19,971 bases of DNA, taken from NCBI GenBank assembly GCA_900547565.1, contig URHI01000023.1:1-19971 (forward strand), in the 5' to 3' direction. The stretch comes from an uncultured Eubacteriales bacterium. Its GTDB lineage: Bacteria > Bacillota > Clostridia > Oscillospirales > CAG-272. The notes under the pieces were generated by a model that searched no databases, had not been told where the DNA came from, and saw only the letters and a list, made by a program, of their open reading frames with translations. Both the position numbers and the translations under genes were made by a program. Shown in pieces: positions 1 to 6,818 of the stretch; positions within the stretch are counted from its first letter, which is position 1, and every line of letters begins with the position of its first letter.

Positions 1-564
1 CCGGTTCTTTGCCTGCTCTTTGCCTCCGATACATCGGCTGCACTGATGGCGGCACCGCTGTTGTCGATTCTGGCACTTTCCATTGTTCCGGCCTGCCTTA
101 TAACCGCCACAAATGCAATTCTTCAAGCGCAGGGACGGGCAGAGAGCACGATCGTTTCAATGCTGTGCGGCACGGCAGTAAAGCTCGCAAGCGAACTTAT
201 ACTTGTTCGCCGTCCAGATGTCAATATTTTCGGCGCGCCGCTCAGCACGCTGCTGTGTGATATAGTAGTGGTTGCCGTAAATATTTATATGATCGTCAGA
301 TGCTCGCAGGCTCCGCGCGGATTCTGGCGTCCGATAATAACTATGGGTATATGTGCTGTCGGAGCGGTCGGAGGTGCCGGTATTGTGTGGTTTCTGACGC
401 CGCTTGGACATATGGCGGACTCGGCAGTAATACCAGCTGTTGTGATTGCAGCGGCTGTTTATGCCGTGCTGATGCTGGTATGCAGGGTCATAAGGCCGGA
501 GGAATTATTACGAAAGGGAAGTAAAAACGATGGAGAGACAACAGAAAATAGACTATCTTCTTAG
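1..564 (+). CDS. MurJ/SpoVB-type polysaccharide flippase, C-terminal part (YabM position)
   Basis: The gene enters the window already open in frame 1 and ends at TAG 562-564, so only about 187 C-terminal residues are visible. These hold several hydrophobic helices (for example around LLSILALSIVPACLI, the stretch after DVNIFGAPLSTLL, and two Ala/Val/Ile-rich helices near the end) followed by a short charged cytoplasmic tail. The phrase around NAILQAQGRAE and the helix pattern fit the MOP superfamily (SpoVB/MurJ/YabM), which moves lipid-linked saccharides across the membrane. Context supports this strongly: in Firmicutes the gene ahead of mazG/yabN is yabM, a SpoVB-like flippase. The 3' end overlaps mazG by 35 bases, suggesting translational coupling. 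The substrate cannot be told from this fragment. Confidence 0.8.
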   Translation, partial: PVLCLLFASDTSAALMAAPLLSILALSIVPACLITATNAILQAQGRAESTIVSMLCGTAVKLASELILVRRPDVNIFGAPLSTLLCDIVVVAVNIYMIVRCSQAPRGFWRPIITMGICAVGAVGGAGIVWFLTPLGHMADSAVIPAVVIAAAVYAVLMLVCRVIRPEELLRKGSKNDGETTENRLSS

Positions 565-1336
565 CCGTGAACACTACAGCATTGATGATCTGAATATGAT
601 AGTAGACATACTTCGCAGTCCCGGAGGATGTCCGTGGGACCGCGAGCAGACGCATAAAAGTATTCGTCAGGGGTTTATTGAAGAAACCTACGAAGTGATC
701 GAGGCTATCGATCGTGACGATGCCGTGCTTATGTGCGAGGAGCTGGGAGATGTGTTGCTCCAGGTATCATTTCACGCGGACATTGAGCGCGTGAACGGAA
801 GGTTCACGTTTGATGACGTTACCGACGGAATATGTCGCAAGCTGATACACCGTCACCCGCATGTGTTCGGAAATGTGCATGCCGATACTACAGATGCGGT
901 GCTTGCAAACTGGGATAAGATCAAGAATGACGAAAAAAGCCGCCGCACGGTAACGGAACGGTTGAAAGCCATACCGCCCATGTTGCCCGCGCTTATTCGG
1001 GCTGAGAAGGTAGGCAGCAAGGCGTCCTGCTTTGATTTTACAGACGCTGACGCGGTTATGGATAAGCTACAAGAGGAGCTTGACGAGGTAGGAGAGGCTG
1101 TGGAGACCGGTGACAGAGAGGCTATACAGGAAGAGATCGGCGACCTGCTACTGACTGTCACGAGTCTTGCACGTAAGTTGGACATACAGCCGGAGCAGGC
1201 ACTGCAACAGGCCACGGATAAATTCATTGAACGATTTTCAATAGTGGAAAGTGCAGTTACAGCTCAACATCGTGACATAAATAATGTTGATGCACATGAG
1301 TTGGATGAAATTTGGGAAAAAATTAAGCATAATTAA
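530..1336 (+). CDS. mazG: MazG nucleoside triphosphate pyrophosphohydrolase
   Basis: This is a 268-residue two-domain MazG that hydrolyses (d)NTPs to NMP and pyrophosphate and is thought to clear aberrant nucleotides. The N-terminal domain starts with the typical GGCPWDREQTH segment and carries the Mg-binding pattern EETYEVIEAID followed by EELGDVLLQV. The second MazG repeat is seen as EELDEVGEAVE followed by EEIGDLLLTV. Length matches the Escherichia coli type and lacks the N-terminal methylase-like domain of Bacillus YabN. ATG 530 has an AAAGGGAAG ribosome site (513-521) about 8 bases upstream. The gene overlaps the flippase gene by 35 bases and sits at the yabN position of the sporulation/division cluster. 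Confidence 0.95.
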   Translation: MERQQKIDYLLSREHYSIDDLNMIVDILRSPGGCPWDREQTHKSIRQGFIEETYEVIEAIDRDDAVLMCEELGDVLLQVSFHADIERVNGRFTFDDVTDGICRKLIHRHPHVFGNVHADTTDAVLANWDKIKNDEKSRRTVTERLKAIPPMLPALIRAEKVGSKASCFDFTDADAVMDKLQEELDEVGEAVETGDREAIQEEIGDLLLTVTSLARKLDIQPEQALQQATDKFIERFSIVESAVTAQHRDINNVDAHELDEIWEKIKHN

Positions 1337-1357
1337 TAAAAAATATTATAAAAACTA

Positions 1358-1386
1358 TTGAAATAACAGTAAAATAATGATATAAT
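1358..1386 (+). promoter_or_regulatory. Sigma-A promoter for hup
   Basis: TTGAAA (1358-1363), a 17-bp spacer and a consensus TATAAT (1381-1386) lie 34 bases ahead of the hup ATG. The region is very AT-rich. It gives HU its own strong transcription start inside the cluster, as expected for an abundant nucleoid protein; rqcP and perhaps yabP onward may be read from it. Confidence 0.85.
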
Positions 1387-1419
1387 GTTTATAACCAAAA
1401 TATTTTGAGAGGTAAAAAT

Positions 1420-1692
1420 ATGAACAAAGCTCAACTTATTAATGAAGTCGCAGCTCTGGGCAGTATTAAAAAGAAGGACGCCGCAGTCGCTGTTGACGCA
1501 ACTATCGAAGCCATTGTTAAGGCTTTGGAAGCCGGCGAAAAGGTCCAGCTTTCTGGATTTGGCACTTTTGAAGTGAAAAAGCGCGGCGAGCGTACCGGCC
1601 GTAATCCCAAAACAGGCGAGACGGTTGTCATTCCGGCAACGCAGTACCCTGTATTCACCTCCAGCAAGGCATTGAAAAAGTCTTTCAACTGA
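1420..1692 (+). CDS. hup: HU family DNA-binding protein
   Basis: A 90-residue HU protein, the usual family length. It binds and bends DNA non-specifically as a dimer in the nucleoid. The N-terminal helices (MNKAQLINEVA onward) are followed by the hallmark GFGTFEVKKRGERTGRNP segment and the beta arm ending in the Pro-containing tip PKTGETVVIPA. ATG 1420 is chosen over an upstream in-frame TTG at 1405 because GAGAGG (1407-1412) is well placed before the ATG and overlaps the TTG. It has its own consensus promoter and is separated from rqcP by only two bases. hup between mazG and rqcP is the usual clostridial arrangement; it is absent from this spot in Bacillus. Confidence 0.96.
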   Translation: MNKAQLINEVAALGSIKKKDAAVAVDATIEAIVKALEAGEKVQLSGFGTFEVKKRGERTGRNPKTGETVVIPATQYPVFTSSKALKKSFN

Positions 1693-1694
1693 AT

Positions 1695-1937
1695 ATGCGT
1701 CTTGACAAATTCCTTAAGGTTTCGAGGATAATCAAGCGACGCACGGTTGCCAACGATGCCTGCGACACAGAGCATGTCAGCGTTAACGGCAAGCGTGCAA
1801 AGGCATCATATGACGTTAAGGAGAATGACATTATTGAGATAACCTTTGGCCAGAGAACTCTCAAAGTACGTGTTCTGAACGTCAGGGATTATTCCCCAAA
1901 AGCCGACGCCGCCTCTCTTTATGAGGTAATCGAATAA
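1695..1937 (+). CDS. rqcP: S4-domain ribosome quality control protein RqcP (YabO/Hsp15-like)
   Basis: An 80-residue single S4 RNA-binding domain beginning with the family signature MRLDKFLKVSRIIKRR and containing VSVNGKRAKASYDVKENDIIEI. RqcP/YabO binds obstructed 50S subunits with RqcH and supports alanine tailing of stalled nascent chains (known from Bacillus). The ATG lies two bases after the hup stop and lacks an obvious strong ribosome site of its own, so translation is probably coupled to hup. The position ahead of yabP is the conserved one. The older name hslR/Hsp15 is an alternative label for the same family. Confidence 0.93.
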   Translation: MRLDKFLKVSRIIKRRTVANDACDTEHVSVNGKRAKASYDVKENDIIEITFGQRTLKVRVLNVRDYSPKADAASLYEVIE

Positions 1938-1948
1938 TCCGGACAGCT

Positions 1949-1981
1949 TCCGCATATGCTTTAATATCAGTCATATGCGGA
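1949..1981 (+). promoter_or_regulatory. Hairpin overlapping the yabP ribosome-binding site
   Basis: A perfect 10-bp inverted repeat, TCCGCATATG (1949-1958) and CATATGCGGA (1972-1981), with a 13-nt loop. The right arm includes the first three bases of the GGAGG (1979-1983) that serves yabP ATG 1991. The hairpin is followed by GGTTTGTTT, only weakly T-rich, so a classic terminator is less likely. It could limit yabP translation or separate rqcP from the sporulation genes. The pairing is directly seen; the regulatory role is inferred. Confidence 0.6.
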
Positions 1982-1990
1982 GGTTTGTTT

Positions 1991-2278
1991 ATGAACAATG
2001 ACAAAACTAAGGCGCCGTTGCCGGACCATCATTTGCAGCTGAATGCACGTGCACACGCGGATATTTCAGGCGTGCGTCAGGTTATCAGCTTTGATGAAAA
2101 CGGAGTTCAGCTTATAACGGAATGCGGAGAGCTGACGCTTGAGGGTAGTGATCTTAAGGTCGGCACACTGGATACACAGCGTGGAGTCGTTTCGGTAGAC
2201 GGCCGATTGACCGGAATATATTATACCGATGACGCACCGCGTCGCCGCCGCGGACTGTTCGGAAGGAGTCGCGACTGA
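1991..2278 (+). CDS. yabP: Sporulation protein YabP
   Basis: About 95 residues. The core, from LNARAHADISGVRQVISFDENGVQL through CGELTLEGSDLKVGTLD and GVVSVDGRLTGIYY, matches the YabP/YqfC family of small spore-formation proteins. The tail is Arg-rich (DDAPRRRRGLFGRSRD). ATG 1991 is chosen over TTG 1985 because GGAGG at 1979-1983 is seven bases upstream of the ATG but only one base from the TTG. The stop overlaps the yabQ start (TGATG), so the two are translationally coupled. Bacillus YabP is needed for normal spore formation under mother-cell control. Confidence 0.93.
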   Translation: MNNDKTKAPLPDHHLQLNARAHADISGVRQVISFDENGVQLITECGELTLEGSDLKVGTLDTQRGVVSVDGRLTGIYYTDDAPRRRRGLFGRSRD

Positions 2279-3003
2279 TGCATCTTGACCCCTGGGCATT
2301 GGCACGTATGACGTGGCTGTCGGTGCTGACAGGTGTTGGACTGAGCCTGTTTTTGGAGGCGTTGCGTTTTTTGTGGTGCCTGTTTGGTGCGGATTGCGGC
2401 AGATGTGATATGTCTTGCTCTGACGATAAGTCAAAAATATCTTCTGACGTCAGCCGAACGAGCGCGGTGACACGCAGTGAAAAAGCATGTGCGCAGCAAA
2501 AGATATCATGTACTGTAAACGGTGGTCGCAGAAACACGGCTGGTGGCGAGGCGGTGGCGCTGTTTTTTCGCGATATATTGTTTTTTACAGTGTCGGGTGT
2601 AGTGTTTGCCGTCTTTGTATACTGTACAAATAATGGGAGGCTACGATTTGCCGCGGTAGCCGGACTGCTCACCGGATTTTTCATAAGTTATGCAACATTA
2701 GGCAGGCTGGTTCGTCGTGTCAGCGGAGCAATATGCCGTTTTATAAGAGCATTTATACGGACGCTGTTGCGTCCGGCTGTGTGGGTCATACGCGGAGCGG
2801 TAAGGCTTGCACACCATTGCAAACAAAAAATGAGTGCCGCAAAGCCAGGCGGCACAGAGAGGAGCAACAAAAGTGTCGGAAGTAGCAATGACATCTGTCG
2901 GAGCGGACATGGGGGCTGGAGCTACAAAGTCCGCCGGCGAAGAAACAGTAAAAGTAAGACCGGAAAACACGAGGGATGCAGCGCCCAAACTCAGGCGCAT
3001 TAA
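2278..3003 (+). CDS. yabQ: Spore cortex biosynthesis protein YabQ, with cysteine-rich insert and long tail
   Basis: A 241-residue membrane protein whose start overlaps yabP (TGATG). An N-terminal hydrophobic helix (about residues 11-37) and the segment FFRDILFFTVSGVVFAVF followed by NNGRLRFAAVAGLLTGFF match YabQ, a mother-cell protein needed for spore cortex formation in Bacillus. Two things are odd. Between the first and second helices there is a polar insert (about residues 38-92) that opens with clustered cysteines (C34, C40, C43, C47; CGRCDMSC). The basic Ser/Arg/Lys tail runs on for 131 bases inside divIC in another frame. The identity is supported by both motifs and order; the insert and tail are lineage features or, less likely, sequence error. 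Confidence 0.88.
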   Translation: MHLDPWALARMTWLSVLTGVGLSLFLEALRFLWCLFGADCGRCDMSCSDDKSKISSDVSRTSAVTRSEKACAQQKISCTVNGGRRNTAGGEAVALFFRDILFFTVSGVVFAVFVYCTNNGRLRFAAVAGLLTGFFISYATLGRLVRRVSGAICRFIRAFIRTLLRPAVWVIRGAVRLAHHCKQKMSAAKPGGTERSNKSVGSSNDICRSGHGGWSYKVRRRRNSKSKTGKHEGCSAQTQAH

Positions 3004-3262
3004 CAGAATAGCAGTGTGGAGCGTGATTATACTTGTGGCACTGCTGGCGCTGGGGATTTTTGTGGGGAGTATAATGGAGTATAACAGCCTGCAAAAGGAG
3101 CGTCAGAGTCTGGAGCGGGAAATCGAATTGGCCGAGCAGAATATTGCCCGCTATCAGCACGATATTGATGCTCCCATTGACGATGAGTATATCGAACGCG
3201 TGGCCAAGGATAAGCTTAATCTCATAAATCCGGACGAGATAATTGTCCACAGCGATAATTGA
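2873..3262 (+). CDS. divIC: Septum formation initiator DivIC/FtsB-like
   Basis: A 129-residue bitopic protein in the DivIC/FtsB family, which with FtsL and DivIB/FtsQ helps activate septal peptidoglycan synthesis. The N-terminal ~40 residues are Ala/Gly/Thr-rich and probably disordered. A single transmembrane helix (VWSVIILVALLALGIFVGSI) follows. Then comes a coiled coil (YNSLQKERQSLEREIELAEQ) and the conserved end YIERVAKDKLNLINPDEIIV. GTG 2873 is preferred because AGAGGAG (2858-2864) lies eight bases upstream; ATG 2888 and GTG 2834 are in-frame alternatives. The 5' part overlaps yabQ in a different frame. A terminator follows. Confidence 0.93.
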   Translation: MSEVAMTSVGADMGAGATKSAGEETVKVRPENTRDAAPKLRRINRIAVWSVIILVALLALGIFVGSIMEYNSLQKERQSLEREIELAEQNIARYQHDIDAPIDDEYIERVAKDKLNLINPDEIIVHSDN

Positions 3263-3296
3263 GCGTGGAGTAAAATCAACTTTGCAATACATAATG

Positions 3297-3345
3297 CAGC
3301 GCACAGCCCTTCGATAAAAGAGACTGTGCGCTGTGTTTTATTTTG
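3297..3345 (+). terminator. Intrinsic terminator of the spo/division cluster
   Basis: A perfect 10-bp inverted repeat, CAGCGCACAG (3297-3306) and CTGTGCGCTG (3324-3333), is followed by TGTTTTATTTT. It lies 35 bases after divIC and ends inside the 3' end of the convergent mscL gene. The opposite strand has no comparable T-run, so it mainly serves the + strand. Confidence 0.85.
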
Positions 3346-3973
3346 TAGGGTTGTCCAGCTTTTTCTCAAAACGCAGCATTATATCACGCATTTCAGTGAG
3401 CACGTCGGCTTGAATGGCCACATCTTCTATAAAGCTTTTGCGTATCTGCTCTTGACGCATTGCTTCGGCAGCCGCCGTAGCCTCAGCCTCGGCTTTTTTC
3501 TTCTTCTCTAATTCTTTTGCGTGCTCTTCCGCGGCCGCCTTCTCACGATTGCGGAAGGTTTCTTTGAATTTCATGAACACCTTGAGCACAACATATATTG
3601 TCAGTGCAATGACGAAAAAGTCAATTGCCGTCTGCAGAAACGCTCCGTATGTCACGGCGACCTCGGCTACCGCTTCAATCCCGGCCTCCTCGTTCGCTTC
3701 AACTGCCGGGCGCAGTACCCACTTTAGGTCGGCAAGACCGCCTGCCGGCAACAGCATACTGGTCAGCGGAGTTATGATGCATGATACCAGACTGCTGACA
3801 ATTTTATTGAATGCTGTACCTATTACAACTGCAATTGCAAGGTCGACTATGTTTCCCTTGACGGCAAATTTTTTAAAATCTGTCCAAAATGCGCGCGATT
3901 TTTTCTCTACCTGTTCGCCGAACTCTTTGGTTGCATCGATAACATTGTCTATTTTATCTTTTTTCTTTTTCAT
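3338..3973 (-). CDS. mscL: Large-conductance mechanosensitive channel MscL
   Basis: MscL opens under membrane tension to release solutes during hypo-osmotic shock. The N-terminal amphipathic helix leads into the first pore helix with the signature FKKFAVKGNIVDLAIAVVIG followed by TAFNKIVSSLVSCIITPL. The second helix is AIDFFVIALTIYVVLKVF. At 211 residues it is much longer than the usual ~130-150. The extra length comes from an extended N-terminus and a charged Glu/Lys/Ala coiled-coil tail (about residues 140-200). AGGAGAGG lies just upstream of the ATG, and a promoter is present at 4003-4031. It is a single-gene unit convergent with divIC. Confidence 0.96.
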   Translation of the reverse strand: MKKKKDKIDNVIDATKEFGEQVEKKSRAFWTDFKKFAVKGNIVDLAIAVVIGTAFNKIVSSLVSCIITPLTSMLLPAGGLADLKWVLRPAVEANEEAGIEAVAEVAVTYGAFLQTAIDFFVIALTIYVVLKVFMKFKETFRNREKAAAEEHAKELEKKKKAEAEATAAAEAMRQEQIRKSFIEDVAIQADVLTEMRDIMLRFEKKLDNPTK

Positions 3974-4002
3974 ACTGCCTCTCCTGATAAATTATTTATT
4001 AA

Positions 4003-4031
4003 ATACTAACACATTAAGTAGCACTTGTCAA
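4003..4031 (-). promoter_or_regulatory. Sigma-A promoter for mscL
   Basis: Reading the minus strand: TTGACA (4031-4026), a 17-bp spacer and TAGTAT (4008-4003), 30 bases before the mscL ATG at 3973. The -35 is a perfect consensus and the spacing is optimal. Confidence 0.8.
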
Positions 4032-4054
4032 TCATTTTGACCGATTTGAAGCAC

Positions 4055-4091
4055 AATAAAACCGCCCGACTTTATGGCGGACGGCTTTATT
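4055..4091 (-). terminator. Intrinsic terminator after the MATE gene
   Basis: On the minus strand AATAAAGCCGTCC (4091-4079) pairs along 13 positions, two of them G-U wobbles, with GGGCGGTTTTATT (4067-4055). The right arm contains the T-rich tail. It begins five bases after the stop of the efflux gene and separates that operon from the mscL promoter. Confidence 0.8.
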
Positions 4092-4096
4092 AACGA

Positions 4097-5518
4097 TTAA
4101 ATCATGCTTTCTGAAGTGCATTTCTGCATCTCGTATTCGGAAGCATGTGTGTCGTGCCCATGCTTTTTTATAAACAGTATAAACAGCACTACGGCAGCTA
4201 TACAGCATATGATATCCGCCGCTGGAGTAGCGCATACAATGCCGTAAATTGGGTAAAAGGCGTTGAATATAAACATGAGTGGAATGTCAAGAATTCCTTT
4301 GCGCATCAAGGCAAGTATAAGGGATTTTGCCATGTGTCCGGTTGCCTGGAAGAAGGAAATAACAGTGTATGCCCATGCTGAGAAAGGTGCACCGACGCAC
4401 ATTATTTTCAGAAAGACGGAACCGTAGTTGTGTGATTCGGCACCTTCTTTTATGAACAGGTCTATAAGCTCACCGGAGAACACAAATGAAACCACCATAC
4501 ATGCAGACGAAATGATTATTGATATCATGGCCGACAAATACACGGTGTGTCGCATACGACGACGATTACCCGAAGCAAAATTGTAGCCGATGAGCGGAAG
4601 TACACCCTGCGCCATTCCTCGAACCACGCAATGTGCAAGCATATTGACCTTTTTGGCAACTCCTATCCCGGCCTGAGCCGCGGTGCCGAATGTACTCATA
4701 AGATTGTCAAGCACGGCATAGGATATATTCTCGCACAGTGTCATGAGACAGGCGGGAATGCCTATACTAATGATGTCAAGCGGAATTTTATCCCGGAACA
4801 TGGCCTTGTCTGGTTTTGGAGAAAGAATCATGTTCTTTTTGTTGATAATTATAAATATTATAAAGTAAATCAGCGCTCCGCAGTTGGAAAGCATTGTGGC
4901 AAGCGCGGCGCCGAGGATTTCGTTGCCCGGTTTGAGAATCACGAACATAAACAGTGGGTCGAATACTATATTAAGCAGACCGCCGATGATAATTCCGAGG
5001 CTGGCCTGCATTGACCGTCCCTCGGCTCGTATAAGGTGGGAGAGCAGGGTATTAAGTGCCGTTACGCTTCCACCGCACACTACTACTACCAGCATGTACT
5101 GGCAGGAGTAACTGTGTACATCGGCCGCCGAGCCGCCAAGCAAGTTGACAAATCCGTCCATGAATATGTAAACCCCGAGCGAATATAACATTGACACGAC
5201 AACACAACCCCATATTGCAAATGCTGACGCCAGCTTTGCCTCTTTTGTACGTTTGGCTCCGAGCAGACGTGATATAACGCTGGCCCCTCCGACGCCGAAC
5301 AGGTTTGAAATGGCTGACAGAAACATGAACGCCGGCATACATACAGTGACGGCGGTTATCATGGCGTCGCTTTTGGTCAGACCTACAAAAAATGTGTCGG
5401 CCATGTTGTAAATGACGAGTATAATCTGTCCCATGATTGACGGCAGAGCGAGGTTTATTATTGCCTTGATAACGGGACTTTCTTCAAACAAATACTTTTC
5501 TCTCTCGCGTGATCTCAT
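4097..5518 (-). CDS. MATE family multidrug/organic cation efflux protein
   Basis: A 473-residue polytopic protein of the MATE (multi-antimicrobial extrusion) family, which exports drugs or metabolites using a Na+ or H+ gradient. It begins with a short charged segment, then IIN LALPSIMGQI and the family-typical YNMADTFFVGL segment. GVGGASVISRLLGA and the equivalent segment in the second half (AAQAGIGVAKKVN, LPLIGYNFASGN) show the two-fold repeat; about 12 hydrophobic helices can be counted. The ATG lies two bases after the stop of the upstream LysR gene with GGAGAG just before it, so the two belong to one transcript. The substrate is unknown. Confidence 0.93.
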   Translation of the reverse strand: MRSREREKYLFEESPVIKAIINLALPSIMGQIILVIYNMADTFFVGLTKSDAMITAVTVCMPAFMFLSAISNLFGVGGASVISRLLGAKRTKEAKLASAFAIWGCVVVSMLYSLGVYIFMDGFVNLLGGSAADVHSYSCQYMLVVVVCGGSVTALNTLLSHLIRAEGRSMQASLGIIIGGLLNIVFDPLFMFVILKPGNEILGAALATMLSNCGALIYFIIFIIINKKNMILSPKPDKAMFRDKIPLDIISIGIPACLMTLCENISYAVLDNLMSTFGTAAQAGIGVAKKVNMLAHCVVRGMAQGVLPLIGYNFASGNRRRMRHTVYLSAMISIIISSACMVVSFVFSGELIDLFIKEGAESHNYGSVFLKIMCVGAPFSAWAYTVISFFQATGHMAKSLILALMRKGILDIPLMFIFNAFYPIYGIVCATPAADIICCIAAVVLFILFIKKHGHDTHASEYEMQKCTSESMI

Positions 5519-5520
5519 AT

Positions 5521-6471
5521 TTAATTAAATCTCTCCTTGTTTCTGTCCGAAGCCGAATTTTTTAGTGCCAGGGCTGGTGTGTTGTAATAATTTTGAATGG
5601 TTCTGACTATTTCCTGCATGTCATCATCTGGGCGGTAGAGTACTCGGACGCTTCTGCTCATGTTAATGCCTTCAAGATTGACGACAGCAACATCTTTGCG
5701 GTTGACATAATCAAGGCAGGCATTGTTTGACAGAACAGAAATGCCGTAGCCACATCTGACAAGACGTATGATAGTGTCTATGCTGTCAACCTCCATTATA
5801 ACGTTCAACTTATCAATCGGTACTCCGGCGCTTTTCAGGCTGGATTCAAAAAGAACCCGCGTGCCTGATTTTTGAGGCTTAAGTATCAGCTTTTCAGAAA
5901 GCAGCTGGGATATGGTAATGATGCCATTCTTCTCCCACTTGCTTCCTGGCTGTACCGCCACGGTAAGGTGGTCGGTGTCTATCATGACATTGCCGAAGCT
6001 ATTGGTATCGCATTGCCCTTCAATGACGGCAATGTCGATTTCGTAGTTTTTCAGCTTGTCGCACAGCTCTTACGATGTGCCGGACGTCACCTTGAGCTGG
6101 ATCGGTAATCTGGAGCCGGTGAGTGCTGACAGCACGCCGGTCAAGGCATAGTTCTCGGCGCTCGGCGTAATGCCCACGCACAGCCGCTCAAGGTGGCGGT
6201 GAGACAAATCTATGCCGTCCGATATTTGCTTGCATACCGCCTGAATTTTTTGTATGCTGCCCACTACAAGCTCACATTCTGCGGTAGGGGTAAGACGGTT
6301 TTTGTTTCTTATAAATAATGTAGTGCCAAGTTCCCGCTCGACTGAATGTATTTGTTGTGAAACGGCCGAGGGAGTTAGAGAAAGATTTCGGGCGGCTGCT
6401 GTATAGCTGCCGAAGCGATAGACTACGAGAAGCGAGTCATATCGCTGATCATATCGAATATTATCAAGCAT
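5521..6471 (-). pseudogene. LysR-type regulator interrupted by one in-frame TAA
   Basis: The 316-codon frame from ATG 6471 to TAA 5521 is open except for one TAA at 6072-6070 (codon 134). The N-terminal part is a LysR winged helix-turn-helix (FGSYTAAARNLSLTPSAVSQ and the VERELGTTLF segment). After the stop the same frame continues directly with ELCDKLKNYEIDIAVIEG and the rest of the substrate-binding domain, including SGTRVLFE and YGISVLSNNACLDYV. The intact paralogue at 6923-7822 has YEIDIAIVEG at the same place, so the two halves belong together. No frameshift is seen. GGAGAA precedes the start, and the gene overlaps the upstream small gene by 8 bases and ends two bases before the MATE gene. 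Recent inactivation or a base-call error are both possible; restart at ATG 5985 would give only part of the effector domain. Confidence 0.88.
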
Positions 6472-6766
6472 TTTTGTTCTCCGGGGGTGAATCTTTGCTG
6501 TGTTCAGAGGTAAGAGGATTGTCGGTATTTTTGTTTTCAGACGAATTTTGTTTGTTCGCGCGACTAAATTGTTCGGGTCCTTTTTGGGGATTGCCCGCAG
6601 ACTGCTTTTTCCAGTCGGTGTAAATAATTAATTCATCTTCATCGTAGCAGGACCGGTTGAAGGTGTTATTTGAGTAAAAGCCTAACGCACTTTGCATGGC
6701 ATGGTTGCTTGTATGTATCAAAAGCTCAACGTGTTCATCCATGAGTCCACACCGTTGCCTTTGCAT
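6464..6766 (-). CDS. Unknown 100-residue hydrophilic protein ahead of the lysR/MATE genes
   Basis: I do not recognise this protein. ATG 6766 has AAAGGAG eight bases upstream, and the stop overlaps the start of the LysR gene (ATGCTTGA), both signs of a real translated gene. A further in-frame GTG at 6862 is possible but lacks a good ribosome site. The first half is mixed and may fold (MDEHVELLIHTSNHAMQSAL, then YDEDELIIYTDWKK). The second half (from about residue 53) is polar and low-complexity, rich in Asn, Ser, Lys, Glu and Pro, and is probably disordered. No signal peptide or membrane helix is seen. As first gene of the operon it may act in regulation, or it may be a remnant of a larger gene; function is unknown. 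Confidence 0.55.
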   Translation of the reverse strand: MQRQRCGLMDEHVELLIHTSNHAMQSALGFYSNNTFNRSCYDEDELIIYTDWKKQSAGNPQKGPEQFSRANKQNSSENKNTDNPLTSEHSKDSPPENKNA

Positions 6767-6801
6767 CAAAAAGCTCCTTTCATGATTTTTCGTGGAAAAT
6801 G

Positions 6802-6818
6802 AGTATTGAATTAATACT
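6802..6818. promoter_or_regulatory. LysR-box-like dyad between divergent genes
   Basis: AGTATT (6802-6807), GAATT, AATACT (6813-6818) form a perfect 6-bp dyad. Within it TATTGAATTAATA has the T-N11-A form typical of LysR-type regulator sites. It abuts and by one base overlaps the -35 box of the 6923 regulator and lies 36 bases before the start of the divergent small gene. Autoregulation or divergent control is inferred from position and symmetry. Confidence 0.55.

Noticed and set aside
2154..2684. Minus-strand frame of 176 codons opposite yabP/yabQ
   Set aside because: The + strand carries the conserved yabP-yabQ order with overlapping start and stop; the reverse frame has no family features.
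6070..6072. Stop-codon reassignment or programmed read-through at the LysR TAA
   Set aside because: TAA ends several intact genes in this window, such as rqcP, yabQ and the XRE regulator, and no structured read-through signal is seen. A nonsense change or base error is simpler.
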